Source: Nitrosomonas sp. | Lineage (GTDB): Bacteria > Pseudomonadota > Gammaproteobacteria > Burkholderiales > Nitrosomonadaceae | DNA: 64,000 bases | NCBI GenBank assembly: GCA_016721865.1 | Contig: JADKHF010000053.1 | Span: 62,001-126,000, forward strand | Reading direction: 5' to 3' | Shown here: positions 29,479 through 38,536 of the stretch, in pieces | How positions within the stretch are numbered: the stretch's first letter is position 1 | How the letters are laid out: every line of letters starts with the position of its first letter | Notes under the pieces: generated by a model | Database searches by the model: none | The model's input: only the letters and a program-made list of their open reading frames with translations | Told to the model about the DNA's origin: nothing | Position numbers and translations under genes: made by a program

Positions 29479-30357
29479 ATGACTACTATTACTTTTCCTC
29501 TTTCCCCTGAGGCTCAAAAACAACGAGCAACGCAAGAGCCTGCCTGGGTGCGTTGGTCCTTGATTGGCGTGGCGCTTGTTTTTTTAACGCTATTTCTTTT
29601 TATTCCTTTGATTTCTGTTTTTTATGAAGCATTCAAGAAAGGGACAGATGTCTATTTTGCAGCGATCACGGATCCGGACGCAGTCTCGGCGATCAAGTTG
29701 ACACTTACAGTGGCGGCAATTGCAGTCCCTTTAAACCTGGTATTCGGCGTTGCCGCTGCCTGGGCTATTGCCAAATTTGAATTCCGTGGCAAGAATCTAT
29801 TGATCACGCTGATCGATTTACCTTTCTCTGTGTCCCCTGTGGTCTCAGGATTGATTTATGTACTCGTCTTTGGCTTGCAAGGGTGGCTAGGTCCGTGGCT
29901 GGCAGAACATGACCTCCAAATCATTTTTGCGGTACCCGGCATTGTTTTGGCGACAGTCTTCGTGACGGTTCCGTTTATCGCGCGCGAATTGATTCCACTG
30001 ATGCAGGCACAAGGCACTGAAGAAGAAGAAGCGGCTGTAGTGCTCGGTGCGAGCGGTTGGCAAACCTTTTATCAGGTAACGCTACCCAATATCAAATGGG
30101 GTCTGCTGTATGGCTCCATCCTTTGTAATGCCCGGGCAATGGGAGAGTTTGGCGCAGTATCGGTGGTATCAGGGCATATTCGCGGCAGCACCAATACCAT
30201 GCCGCTACATGTCGAAATTCTTTACAACGAATACAACTTTGCAGCCGCCTTTGCAGTGGCCTCATTGCTGGCACTGCTGGCATTGGTGACGCTGGCACTG
30301 AAAACACTGATCGAATTCCGCAATAAACAACATCAAAAACTAAGGGGCCACGAATGA
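29479..30357 (+). CDS. cysW: Sulfate ABC transporter permease CysW
   Basis: A six-helix permease with the coupling motif EEEAAVVLGASGWQTFYQV and the CysW signature ARAMGEFGAVSVVSGHIRG. It forms the membrane channel with CysT. ATG at 29479 is preferred; a TTG at 29458 inside cysT is possible. Its stop overlaps the cysA start (ATGA, 30354-30357), so translation is coupled. Confidence 0.93.
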   Translation: MTTITFPLSPEAQKQRATQEPAWVRWSLIGVALVFLTLFLFIPLISVFYEAFKKGTDVYFAAITDPDAVSAIKLTLTVAAIAVPLNLVFGVAAAWAIAKFEFRGKNLLITLIDLPFSVSPVVSGLIYVLVFGLQGWLGPWLAEHDLQIIFAVPGIVLATVFVTVPFIARELIPLMQAQGTEEEEAAVVLGASGWQTFYQVTLPNIKWGLLYGSILCNARAMGEFGAVSVVSGHIRGSTNTMPLHVEILYNEYNFAAAFAVASLLALLALVTLALKTLIEFRNKQHQKLRGHE

Positions 30358-31454
30358 GCATTGAAGTCCTTAATCTCTCAAAACAATTCGGTACTTTCAC
30401 TGCGTTGCATGACGTCAACTTGCAAGTGCACTCCGGAGAATTACTTGCATTACTGGGTCCATCGGGTTCAGGAAAAACCACTTTACTGCGTGTAATCGCA
30501 GGACTTGAAACAGCCGATAGCGGTCAAGTGTTATTTCAGGGTAAGGATGCAACTGATCAGCATGTACGCGAACGTCAAGTAGGTTTCGTATTCCAGCACT
30601 ATGCATTGTTTCGCAACATGACCATTTTCGAAAACGTTGCTTTTGGTTTGCGCGTACGTCCCAAGAAATTTCGTCCTGCCGAAGCGGAAATCCGTGATCG
30701 TGTTATGAAGTTATTACATCTCGTGCAACTGGATTGGCTGGCAGATCGTTACCCGCACCAACTCTCGGGTGGTCAGCGCCAGCGCATTGCATTGGCTCGA
30801 GCGCTTGCAGTCGAACCCAAAGTATTATTGCTGGACGAACCTTTTGGTGCACTGGATGCCAAGGTACGCAAGGAACTGCGTTCCTGGTTACGCAGACTGC
30901 ATGATGACATGCATATCACCAGTGTTTTCGTTACGCATGATCAGGAAGAAGCGCTCGAAGTCGCCGATCGCGTGGTTGTCATGAATGAAGGCCGCATTGA
31001 ACAAATCGGTACACCGGATGAGGTTTATGAACAACCCGCCAGTCCATTTGTATATGAGTTTCTCGGCAATGTGAATCTGTTTCATAGCCGGCTGCATCGT
31101 GGGCGCGCCTGGATAGGTGATATTGAAGTGGACGTACCGGAACACGCAGAAGCTGACGAACTCGCAGCAGTCGCCTACGTACGCCCCCATGAGATCGAAA
31201 TTGAACGCACGCATAATGGTGTAGCGGCATTGCCGGCACGTGTCGTTCACGTTCTTTCGGTGGGTCCAATCGTACGATTGGAGTTAGTGCGTAACAATGA
31301 CGAAGACAAAACCCCGATCCAGGTTGAAATCAGTAAGGAACGTTTTCGTGAGTTACAACTGGTCAAAGGTGACGAAGTATTTATCAAACCACGCCGCCTT
31401 GATTTGTTTCCCAAACATCAAAATAGCGCAAATGAAACGGTGCCAGCACACTGA
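30354..31454 (+). CDS. cysA: Sulfate ABC transporter ATP-binding protein CysA
   Basis: A complete ABC ATPase of 366 residues: Walker A GPSGSGKTT, Q-loop VFQHYALF, signature LSGGQRQRIALARAL, Walker B LLLDEPFGALD, H-loop VTHDQEEALEVADR, and a C-terminal TOBE-like domain (VAYVRPHEIEIER). It powers sulfate uptake through CysTW. It is intact. Confidence 0.95.
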   Translation: MSIEVLNLSKQFGTFTALHDVNLQVHSGELLALLGPSGSGKTTLLRVIAGLETADSGQVLFQGKDATDQHVRERQVGFVFQHYALFRNMTIFENVAFGLRVRPKKFRPAEAEIRDRVMKLLHLVQLDWLADRYPHQLSGGQRQRIALARALAVEPKVLLLDEPFGALDAKVRKELRSWLRRLHDDMHITSVFVTHDQEEALEVADRVVVMNEGRIEQIGTPDEVYEQPASPFVYEFLGNVNLFHSRLHRGRAWIGDIEVDVPEHAEADELAAVAYVRPHEIEIERTHNGVAALPARVVHVLSVGPIVRLELVRNNDEDKTPIQVEISKERFRELQLVKGDEVFIKPRRLDLFPKHQNSANETVPAH

Positions 31455-31481
31455 AGCGTTCTGTATCAATACTCTAAGTAA

Positions 31482-32425
31482 ATGAATACGATTGAACCTT
31501 CAAAATTTGGAGTTTCCAAGAACTTTTTTGCTTCTTTTATGACACTCTTAGACCACGGGAAGATTATGCCTTTACAACAACTAGTACAATATTTTAACGA
31601 TCGCTTTGAGGCCGAACATCATTCCAATATTCGTCCATTTATTCTGGAAAAAAGTCTGGCCAGTGGAATATTTGGGCCAATTCAGATTGGTAGTGTATTT
31701 GAGCCTGTGCGCCGCGCTGACGATAACGAAAACTTGTCGGTCATATTGCGCAACTAACCACCATACCCTATAACAACAATCAGCATAGTGAACAATCCAT
31801 GAGAATCGGCGATTTACTCACGGATGTTATTACACAGCCCGCCGATTTCCAATCCATTATCAGCCTGGATCGCTTGTGCCGTACTGTTCATATGCTAAAT
31901 TATCTGGCTTACTCGCACAAAGGTGGCGTACTTTTTTTAGATGTTGATCCAAGACATATACTGGGTATTAAAAAGGATCATGGCGCTTATTTTGAGGAAA
32001 TTATTATCAAATGCGGATTGGCAACCAAGAATGTCGTCATTTCGATGTCAATTAATAGTTTTTATGCCTTGCATCATACCCAGTTACTGGCTGGTTTAAA
32101 CAATTATCGTCAGCGCGGCTATCAAATTGCACTCAATATCGGCTCACTGTACTCTGCTAATGGGCTTCGGGATTTAATCGACAAATTATCAGCAGATTAT
32201 CTGCGTATTAGCGCACCCAACACTGACACCAATCAGCATTCCAACATTAACTGGCTCTCGGCTCTTAACTCTTTAACTGAACTGCAAAACTTAATTGGCG
32301 GACAAACAATACTGCAACAAGTTAAGGAAAAAAGTCAGGCTAATACCGCAACTTCTGCACGATTTAATCTGGTACAAGGTGACTATTACGACAACCTGGT
32401 TACAGATCATCTAAGATGCTTATGA
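31482..32425 (+). pseudogene. Degenerate EAL-domain protein, copy 2, frameshifted
   Basis: The two open frames join into one protein of about 314 residues, a paralogue of the gene at 24901: GSVFEPVRRADDNEKLVGHIA at the EAL position (HIA in place of EAL), ISLDRLCRTVHMLNYLAYSH, LFLDVDPRHILG and NNYRQRGYQIALNIG. Catalytic and metal-binding residues are missing. One A is lost in the run at 31728-31731. It starts 27 bp after cysA and so closes the sulfur block. Confidence 0.78.
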
Positions 32426-32862
32426 TAAGTATAGATTCGGCCATTAAATAGCGCCCTTTGCCATGGCGAAGGCCGGGATACGGTGACTCTAAAAATTTTT
32501 TAATAGTCGAACCAATACCCGGACCAAAACAGAATGGAGTTTGAATAGCTTAACTTGCCAATCCTCTTTCAGATTCTTTTCTGTATTGGAACATACTCTT
32601 CCCTATGGCATTTTTATGCGGTTCTCAGTGATTTCTCAGGAACGACTCTTCAGCGGACACGCAACCTTCTATATCTATAAAATAGATAACCATATGAATA
32701 GTTAATATTTTCATTTACCAGACCGACTCCTTAGAATGTGCTTAAGTAACAGGGTTAAATTGGTTACCAGCAAATAGATTTATGACATTACTCTGATTGT
32801 GTGTTAGCCATATGAATCTGATAACTTGCTTATGCTTCAACGACAAATCCAAGGGGTTAATC
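32426..32862. other. Intergenic region before the PEP-CTERM gene
   Basis: These roughly 440 AT-rich bases hold no supported gene. A near-palindrome TTTGCCATGGCGAA lies near 32460. A ribosome site AAGGGG precedes the next ATG. I cannot assign a riboswitch. Confidence 0.35.
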
Positions 32863-33735
32863 ATGAAATTCAAACTCAAAAGCAACTATCTCGCACAACT
32901 TGCAGCAATTGCTTTATACGCTGCATTTGTTACTGCTGCACAAGCTGCACCTGTTGTAATTGGCGGTTTTGGAACGACTTCCGCGACAATTGATGATGCA
33001 GGCTATTTTTCCTCCGAAACTCCTCTCGGTCTAAACTTTAACGGAAGGGAATTTATCAATCACGGCACATGGGCATCCAATTGGTCGTTCAATGCCAATG
33101 GCGTGCCTGTGGCGATTGCTGATGAGGTATTTGGAAACAATCCGTTAGTTACTACAGCTTTTGGTGTAAGTAGTAGTTTAGCTGTCGTTAACAATCCAGG
33201 AAGCGGTGGTTGGAGTCGGATCGAAACGGTAAGTATTCCCGCCAATGGCCATGTCGCGATTAATATTAATTTAACGAACAACACGGGTGCTGATGCATCA
33301 AGAGTACAATGGAGCGTTGGTTTTGATCCTGATCAAGGTTTTTCGATTGGTTTGGGATTTGGTACAACTAATGGAATTCAAGCGCTGGGAAATACATCTG
33401 CCGTAAGCGCAACGAGCTTGGATGGGTGGTCTGTAACACTGCACAACACAACTGGCGCATCGGCATTTGCGATCGCTCCTTATATTGATCCGATTAGTTT
33501 CTCCAATCCAATTGATCCTGCTCTCATATTAGCCTGCAGCGCAAGGAACTGGCAGTTACGGTTTTGCAAACAGTTCAATCAACTGGGTTATGATCTTGGA
33601 TTCATTCCCAATGGTGATTCAGTTGCTTTTGGTTATGAATACATCCTGGCCGTCCCAGAACCGGACACATTTTCTATGTTACTGGCTGGTTCTGGTTTAA
33701 TTGGTTTTTCAGCACGCCGTCGTAGAACACTTTAA
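32863..33735 (+). CDS. PEP-CTERM-anchored secreted protein
   Basis: A signal peptide ending TAAQA^AP is followed by a beta-rich, Asn/Gly/Ser-rich secreted domain and a typical PEP-CTERM tail: VPEPDTFSMLLAGSGLIG, then a basic run ARRRR. Such tails are processed by an exosortase and tie proteins to the envelope or matrix. The start is ATG at 32863 behind AAGGGG, not the longer frame at 32797. Residues about 225-245 (NWQLRFCKQFNQ) look out of frame: the alternative reading GTGSYGFANSSIN fits the composition better, so two compensating indels are possible. Confidence 0.85.
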   Translation: MKFKLKSNYLAQLAAIALYAAFVTAAQAAPVVIGGFGTTSATIDDAGYFSSETPLGLNFNGREFINHGTWASNWSFNANGVPVAIADEVFGNNPLVTTAFGVSSSLAVVNNPGSGGWSRIETVSIPANGHVAININLTNNTGADASRVQWSVGFDPDQGFSIGLGFGTTNGIQALGNTSAVSATSLDGWSVTLHNTTGASAFAIAPYIDPISFSNPIDPALILACSARNWQLRFCKQFNQLGYDLGFIPNGDSVAFGYEYILAVPEPDTFSMLLAGSGLIGFSARRRRTL

Positions 33736-33762
33736 CTATACTGGTAGTTATCAGCATTATAG

Positions 33763-33790
33763 GCCGCGGAGAATAAGCTTTCTCCGTGGC
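33763..33790 (+). terminator. Hairpin terminator after the PEP-CTERM gene
   Basis: GCCGCGGAGA and TCTCCGTGGC pair over 10 bp (one G-U) around an 8-base loop and are followed by T-rich sequence. This fits an intrinsic terminator. Confidence 0.7.
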
Positions 33791-34032
33791 TTCTGTTTCT
33801 AAATTCATAGACCATGTGCATTACTTGTCTGCGTAAATCCTTTGCAAGACTCTCTACTTTCTGGGGAAATTCTCTGTAAATTAGATTCTTCATCAACGAT
33901 CAGGTAATTTTTCTGTGAATTCTGATTGTTCTTGAGAAAACACCTGAGCGTGTAATGCATTATTTCAAAGATCAAAAAGTTGCAAATGCAGCATCATGAA
34001 TAATCTGTACCGGAGCTATAGTCATATAGCAT

Positions 34033-34314
34033 TTACGTAAAGAGAAAACGATCAGAAAGTTCACTGCCAGCAATTCTTTCCAGGTATTTTCTGGCTCTTT
34101 CACTAACTCCCGCTCCATGTTGCAGATAAGACTGCGCTGCCAGTTTTGGCGAATAATCATTGGCTGCATAACCCTGATCCTTGATCTCTTGCGAGGATAA
34201 TGAAGTAACTGTGAGTTTTCCTTTGCCTAATTTAATGACAAGCAGTTTCTTACCGCTTGTTGCAACAACAATCGCAGTATTTCGGTGTTGATTAATAATT
34301 ACAGTGGGTTGCAT
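34033..34314 (-). CDS. Hypothetical protein (93 aa)
   Basis: A small soluble product that begins QPTVIINQHRNTAIVVATSG and ends in a charged helix (SERARKYLERIAGSELSD). The beta-strand start and helical end look like a genuine protein, but I recognise no family. No clear ribosome site precedes the ATG. The stretches 33791-34032 and 34315-34777 hold nothing else I can support. Confidence 0.45.
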   Translation of the reverse strand: MQPTVIINQHRNTAIVVATSGKKLLVIKLGKGKLTVTSLSSQEIKDQGYAANDYSPKLAAQSYLQHGAGVSERARKYLERIAGSELSDRFLFT

Positions 34315-34777
34315 CGTTGCAGAGATACCTATTGATTATTTTTATAAGACTCAAAAATGCGATAACAAATTGCAGCATACGATACCACTGTCTCTCCATT
34401 ATTAGGAAGCAATCACAATTATTCCAACGGTTTTACACTTACCAAAACTTTCTCGCCACATCCTGCCGTCAGAATTGGATCTAAACCAAACGATGTCATC
34501 CTCAGGGCTAATCTGTTCTGATTGCTAATATATTCAAAAGCATGATGTTACGTTGATTTCCGGTTAGCATCCAAAAAGCACTAACAAGATCTGATTAAAC
34601 ATTATGAAATCAATAATATATAATTTCTGGTTATTCGAAAAAGCTGAATTTCTTGGTTTCTGAGGTTAGAACAAATTTGCCGTGATGTCATCTGCATTTT
34701 CTTGACAAAACGCACAGCATCTCTATAATCCACCCTTTGTTTCTGAAGTGACACCAGTCACACAGCAACTTCATATT

Positions 34778-34852
34778 GCGGGAATAGCTCAGTGGTAGAG
34801 CACAACCTTGCCAAGGTTGGGGTCGCGAGTTCGAGCCTCGTTTCCCGCTCCA
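34778..34852 (+). tRNA. tRNA-Gly (anticodon GCC)
   Basis: The acceptor GCGGGAA pairs with TTCCCGC, the D arm contains GCTCAGTGGTAGAGC, the anticodon stem CAACC/GGTTG holds loop TTGCCAA (GCC at 34810-34812), the T arm contains GTTCGAGCC, and CCA is encoded. Confidence 0.97.
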
Positions 34853-34965
34853 TTTTCCGAAGAAAATGGCTCTTGTGAAATGTTATTTTATTGCCGGAAA
34901 TCGAATAGTCGCTTACAGGCTTTTCCCCGTAAGGCTTACAACACATTTAGAAGTTATGCAATAAT

Positions 34966-35039
34966 GGCGGGGTGGCAGAGTGGTCATGCAGCGGCCTGCA
35001 AAGCCGTCTACGCCGGTTCGATTCCGACCCCCGCCTCCA
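34966..35039 (+). tRNA. tRNA-Cys (anticodon GCA)
   Basis: The acceptor GGCGGGG pairs with CCCCGCC, the anticodon stem GCGGC/GCCGT holds loop CTGCAAA (GCA at 34998-35000), the T arm contains GGTTCGATTCC, and CCA is encoded. It sits 165 bp before an integrase gene. Confidence 0.97.
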
Positions 35040-35109
35040 TATCACCTTCCGCACGAATCCGATACAATCCACAAAACACAACAAACAAGCTTGTTCACAT
35101 CTAGTTTCT

Positions 35110-35143
35110 TTCCGTAGCAATCCGAAATAATCCGCTAGAAGCC
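35110..35143 (+). repeat. Candidate left attachment repeat of the integrated element
   Basis: TTCCGTAGCAAT, then AATAATCCG and GAAGCC recur at 44592-44624 in the same order and direction with about five differences over 34 positions. This direct repeat brackets the integrase-AlpA-primase region and may be attL. The neighbouring tRNA-Cys 3' end itself is not repeated in the window. Confidence 0.5.
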
Positions 35144-35153
35144 AGCAAAAAAA

Positions 35154-35201
35154 TGTGGTAACTTGTGTGGTAACTTTTCTACCACATAAAAAGTTACCAC
35201 A
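35154..35201. promoter_or_regulatory. GTGGTAAC repeats upstream of the integrase gene
   Basis: TGTGGTAACTT occurs twice in tandem (35154-35164, 35166-35176) and once inverted (AAGTTACCACA, 35191-35201), ending three bases before the integrase ATG. Such repeats are typical arm-type integrase or operator sites. Related copies lie at 43744-43766. Confidence 0.6.
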
Positions 35202-35203
35202 TT

Positions 35204-36433
35204 ATGGCTATTAAAGAATTGTTGACAGACTTGGCTTGCAAGAATGCAATCGTTGAAGGTGGCAAGATACGTAAGTTACATGATGGCCAAGGGCTTTATC
35301 TTTGGGTATATGAAGATGGGCGCAAGTATTGGCGGTTGCGTTATAAGATCCATGACAAAGAAAAATCTTTATCCCTGGGTGTCTATCCAGTCATAGGGTT
35401 AAAGCAAGCAAGGCAGTTTGCACAAGCTGAACGCGTCAAACTAGCAAACAATATAGATCCATCTCTTGATCGTCAGATTCATAAGCAGAGGTCAAAGGAA
35501 GCTGCTGCTAATAGTTTCAAGGCTGTTGCCTTAGATTGGCACGCAAAGCGGCATACCTGGACAAGAACTCATGCCGAAAGTGTGTTTCGTAAACTCGAAG
35601 TAGATGTATTTCCTTATATTGGCATGTATCCGATTAGCCAGATTGAAGCGCCGCAACTACTCAACATGCTTCGTATTATTGAAAAACGTGGATCTTACGA
35701 TCTAGCGCATCGGGTGCTGGGGATATGTGGTCAGGTGTTTCGTTATGGTGTATCAACAGGCCGCTGCAATCGTGATCCTGCTGTTGACTTGAGGGGCGCA
35801 CTAACTCCACACAAAAAGAAAAATCAGGCTGCTGTCAAACCTGAAGAAATGCCAGAACTATTAAGAGCCATATCCACCTATGAAAGCATAGGTGACAGAC
35901 AGACGCAGCTTGCCTTGCAATTGCTGGCCTTTACCTTTGTGCGTACCAATGAACTTATTGGCGCACTATGGACGGAATTTGATTTAAGCAATGCCCTATG
36001 GATCGTGCCAGCTACACGTATGAAGATGAGGAATGAGCACGTAGTTCCCCTCACCCGCCAAGCAATAAATATACTGAATGAATTGAAATCCATTGCAGGT
36101 GATAGCGGATTCCTGCTCCCTGGGCGAAATCCTACTAAACCAATTAGCAATAATACATTGCTCTTTGCCCTGTACCGACTGGGATATAAAGGCAAGATGA
36201 CCGGGCACGGCTTCCGGTCTGTTGCTTCCACTGCATTGAATGAATCCGGGTTATTTAGTCCTGATGCTATTGAGCGGCAATTGGCACATGGCGAAAAGAA
36301 CGAAGTAAGGGGCGCATATAACCGGGCCGAATATTTACCGGAACGCAAAAGAATAATGACATGGTGGAGTGATCATTTAGAAGCATTGGAAAAGGGAGCT
36401 GATGTCATTCCATTATTCGGAAAATCGATTTGA
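35204..36433 (+). CDS. int: Tyrosine-type integrase (P4-like, DUF4102 N-terminus)
   Basis: The 409-residue recombinase has the DUF4102 N-terminal domain (KLHDGQGLYLWVYEDGRKYW, SLSLGVYPVIGLKQAR), a core-binding helical domain, and a catalytic domain with Arg in FVRTNELIGALW, His-x-x-Arg in GHGFRSVAST, His in QLAHGEKN and Tyr in GAYNRAEYL. It integrates and excises the element, typically at a tRNA gene. The gene is intact. Its start is flanked by GTGGTAAC repeats, which suggests autoregulation. Confidence 0.95.
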   Translation: MAIKELLTDLACKNAIVEGGKIRKLHDGQGLYLWVYEDGRKYWRLRYKIHDKEKSLSLGVYPVIGLKQARQFAQAERVKLANNIDPSLDRQIHKQRSKEAAANSFKAVALDWHAKRHTWTRTHAESVFRKLEVDVFPYIGMYPISQIEAPQLLNMLRIIEKRGSYDLAHRVLGICGQVFRYGVSTGRCNRDPAVDLRGALTPHKKKNQAAVKPEEMPELLRAISTYESIGDRQTQLALQLLAFTFVRTNELIGALWTEFDLSNALWIVPATRMKMRNEHVVPLTRQAINILNELKSIAGDSGFLLPGRNPTKPISNNTLLFALYRLGYKGKMTGHGFRSVASTALNESGLFSPDAIERQLAHGEKNEVRGAYNRAEYLPERKRIMTWWSDHLEALEKGADVIPLFGKSI

Positions 36434-36458
36434 TTTTTTGTGTTGTCATTTTCGTGTT

Positions 36459-36540
36459 TAATCCCATCCCTTTATTTTTTGGTCGGGCAGGTCGGGCAAG
36501 TCGGGCGGAATCCACCAAACCATTATGTTCATTGGGTTCC
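36459..36540 (+). repeat. Left arm of long inverted repeat with GTCGGGC iterons
   Basis: After TAATCCCATCCCTTTA come three tandem units GGTCGGGCA, GGTCGGGCA and AGTCGGGCG, then a block with ACCATTATG. The whole arm matches the reverse complement of about 42855-42932 at roughly four of five positions. Iteron clusters of this kind often mark replication origins of P4-like elements. Confidence 0.75.
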
Positions 36541-36575
36541 AGCCGCCCGACTTTTTCAGAATCATCCTCATGATT

Positions 36576-36593
36576 AGTCGGGCACGCCCGACT
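36576..36593 (+). terminator. GTCGGGC palindrome downstream of the iterons
   Basis: AGTCGGGC-AC-GCCCGACT is a perfect palindrome followed by TTTT. It can act as a terminator for int or as a further iteron pair. The stretch from 36434 to 37211 has no supported gene; short open frames such as 36525-36776 have no family features. Confidence 0.5.
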
Positions 36594-37121
36594 TTTAGGG
36601 GCAATTCGGTGTTTTATGTTTCATTATTCGCCCTGCTTTTGGCAATTTCGGTATCAATTCAGAGCGGAAATAAAGCGCGGAATTATCCTGTTGCTGCCCT
36701 ACCGGCAAGGGCAGAAGTGAGCAATATTTTGTTATCCGATTGCATAAATAATTATTCATTGCGCCATTTGGTATAAAAATAATGAATCTACCCACAAAAA
36801 AAGCCAGAATTAGCACGCCGTGAAGCTGCTTCACCTGTGGATAAGAGTCCTTGAATATTGCGGTTTCTATTGGTTCGGTTGCGCTTGCCGCAATCGTACT
36901 GCATTCATAAAACCATTTATACACATGGCTTAACATCTTATTTGTGAATAGCCAGTATCAAAGAATACCCCCATCGGTACCCCCAATTACAAAAGCCTCC
37001 CCTGCTTTTTTTCATTCATTGCTTAATGTTTAAACAGCCAAACAGCCGCCGTTCGTGTCCGCAAATGTCCTGCGGATTCCATAGGGTATGATTCCCAGGT
37101 TTTATGTGCAAGAATAATCCG

Positions 37122-37178
37122 ATCACCCCATAGCCCGGCCAGGCGACAAAGCGGCAACCTTCACCGCTTTGGGGTGAT
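37122..37178 (+). promoter_or_regulatory. Structured leader before the 37212 gene
   Basis: Outer arms ATCACCCC (37122-37129) and GGGGTGAT (37171-37178) enclose a small GCC/GGC hairpin and a strong hairpin AAAGCGG (37148-37154)/CCGCTTT (37164-37170), a three-way-junction shape. It ends about 33 bp before the next ATG and its GAGGAGG ribosome site, so it may be a regulatory leader or a replication site. Confidence 0.45.
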
Positions 37179-37211
37179 TCTGCCTGAATGGACACACTGT
37201 GAGGAGGTGTT

Positions 37212-38140
37212 ATGGTTGACCCATTGTTATGGAATACATTGAATGAAGCTGCTGATTGGCTTAGTAATGAGACTGGCACTAAATGGAATCGTAAAAGAGT
37301 TATTGATTTCTCTATTCAGCAATACCGAGATAGAAACAAAGAAAAAAAGATGATTATCTTTATAGCTTCAAAGATGGCAAACGCATTCGTAAAGCTGAAA
37401 CGTTCCTTTTTACAAAAGAGAGTTTGGCCATTACGCTTCTTCCACCAAGCCCAACTTACCTAAGCGTTAAATTTTCAGAACCTGAAACGATAGGATTGTA
37501 TAGATATCGGGCAGATATAAAAGACCCGATGCCATCCAGCTATCAACCTATTGTGGGCGGCTTGGCGCGAGTGTTTAACAGCAAGATCGATTTTGCCAAC
37601 CTATACCCAGAACACCTAAATGATATTTATCTTTATGGCAAAACCGCAATCAATCAGCCCCGCATTGAGTTTATGCCTAAGCTTGGGTGGGAATATGCGC
37701 TGTTTGATCCGATTAAATCCTTAACACCTGAAGAAGTTGAAAGTATCGAGAGATATTCACGAGCTTGTCACGGGTATTTGCCACATAATGCTATTGCGGA
37801 GCTTGGCGGGGCGCGTCATGCAACCATTGATATGGTGGGAATTACCAAGGGAAGTCTTGAAAAACTATTACTCGATTACAAAGAGACGATTAATTCCGCT
37901 GAAGAAATAGAAATGGCTTCGAGAGATTTTGCCACTAATGAATTGAAAGTTCTTGAGCTGGCCAGGTGTGAATTTTGGGAATATCCCGATCCCGTCAGGC
38001 CGCCAAAGAAAGTTGCAGTAGTTGAATGGCTTAAGGAGCGAGGTATATCGCAACGAGTAGCTGAGGTAATGGATACGATTATCCGCCCACCTGCTGCAAG
38101 AATTGGCGGCAACAAGCCCCGCACCCCTGGAAGCAAGTGA
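37212..38140 (+). pseudogene. Element-borne protein of unknown function, frameshifted
   Basis: The N-terminal part (WNTLNEAADWLSNETGTKWN) looks like a helical DNA-binding start; the C-terminal part ends PPAARIGGNKPRTPGSK. The frames join through DDYLYSFKDGKRIRKAETF if one A is added to the run at about 37340-37347, giving about 310 residues. GAGGAGG precedes the ATG. I do not recognise a named family. It lies between the integrase region and alpA. Confidence 0.6.
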
Positions 38141-38165
38141 TCAAGCCATTCTTGAAAGCACTTCT

Positions 38166-38196
38166 AAAGGGTCGCACCCATACGGCGCTACCCTTT
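38166..38196 (+). terminator. Hairpin after the 37212 gene
   Basis: AAAGGGT and ACCCTTT, with inner CGC/GCG, form a stem downstream of the 38140 stop, followed shortly by T-rich sequence. A terminator is likely but not certain. Confidence 0.5.
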
Positions 38197-38288
38197 CAGT
38201 CTTCCACCCTTTTAATTATTAAGGTTTAATTCCTATCCGACCCCTTCAGACCCGAAGGGATTTGCTAACAATTTATAGGATAGGATTA

Positions 38289-38536
38289 ATGAAACTTCTC
38301 AAATTGCCCCAAGTTCTTGGTTAACTGCAAAATCTCGCTCCACTCACTACCATGAAATAAAAATAGGGCTAATGACGCCGCCCGTGAGACTGGGCGAGCA
38401 ATCTGTAGCGTGGGTTGAGAGCGAGATTCTGGCTATAAATGCGGCTCGCATCAGTGGTCAATCTGATGAGCAAATCAAGCAGCTTGTTAAAAAATTAGTA
38501 TCTGACCGCAAAGAGCTGTGCGGGGCGGCAGCATGA
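38289..38536 (+). pseudogene. alpA: AlpA-family phage regulatory protein, frameshifted
   Basis: The start MKLLKLPQVLG and, in another frame, LTAKSRSTHYHEIKIGLMTP and VRLGEQSVAWVESEI match AlpA excisionase/regulators (MerR-like winged helix) that control integrase and excision in P4-like elements. One base is missing near 38318-38323. The stop overlaps the next ATG (38533) as ATGA. It is absent from long-ORF lists because of the break and its short length. Confidence 0.82.

Noticed and set aside
36525..36776. 83-codon ORF in the iteron region
   Set aside because: It overlaps repeats, lacks a ribosome site and has no recognisable features.
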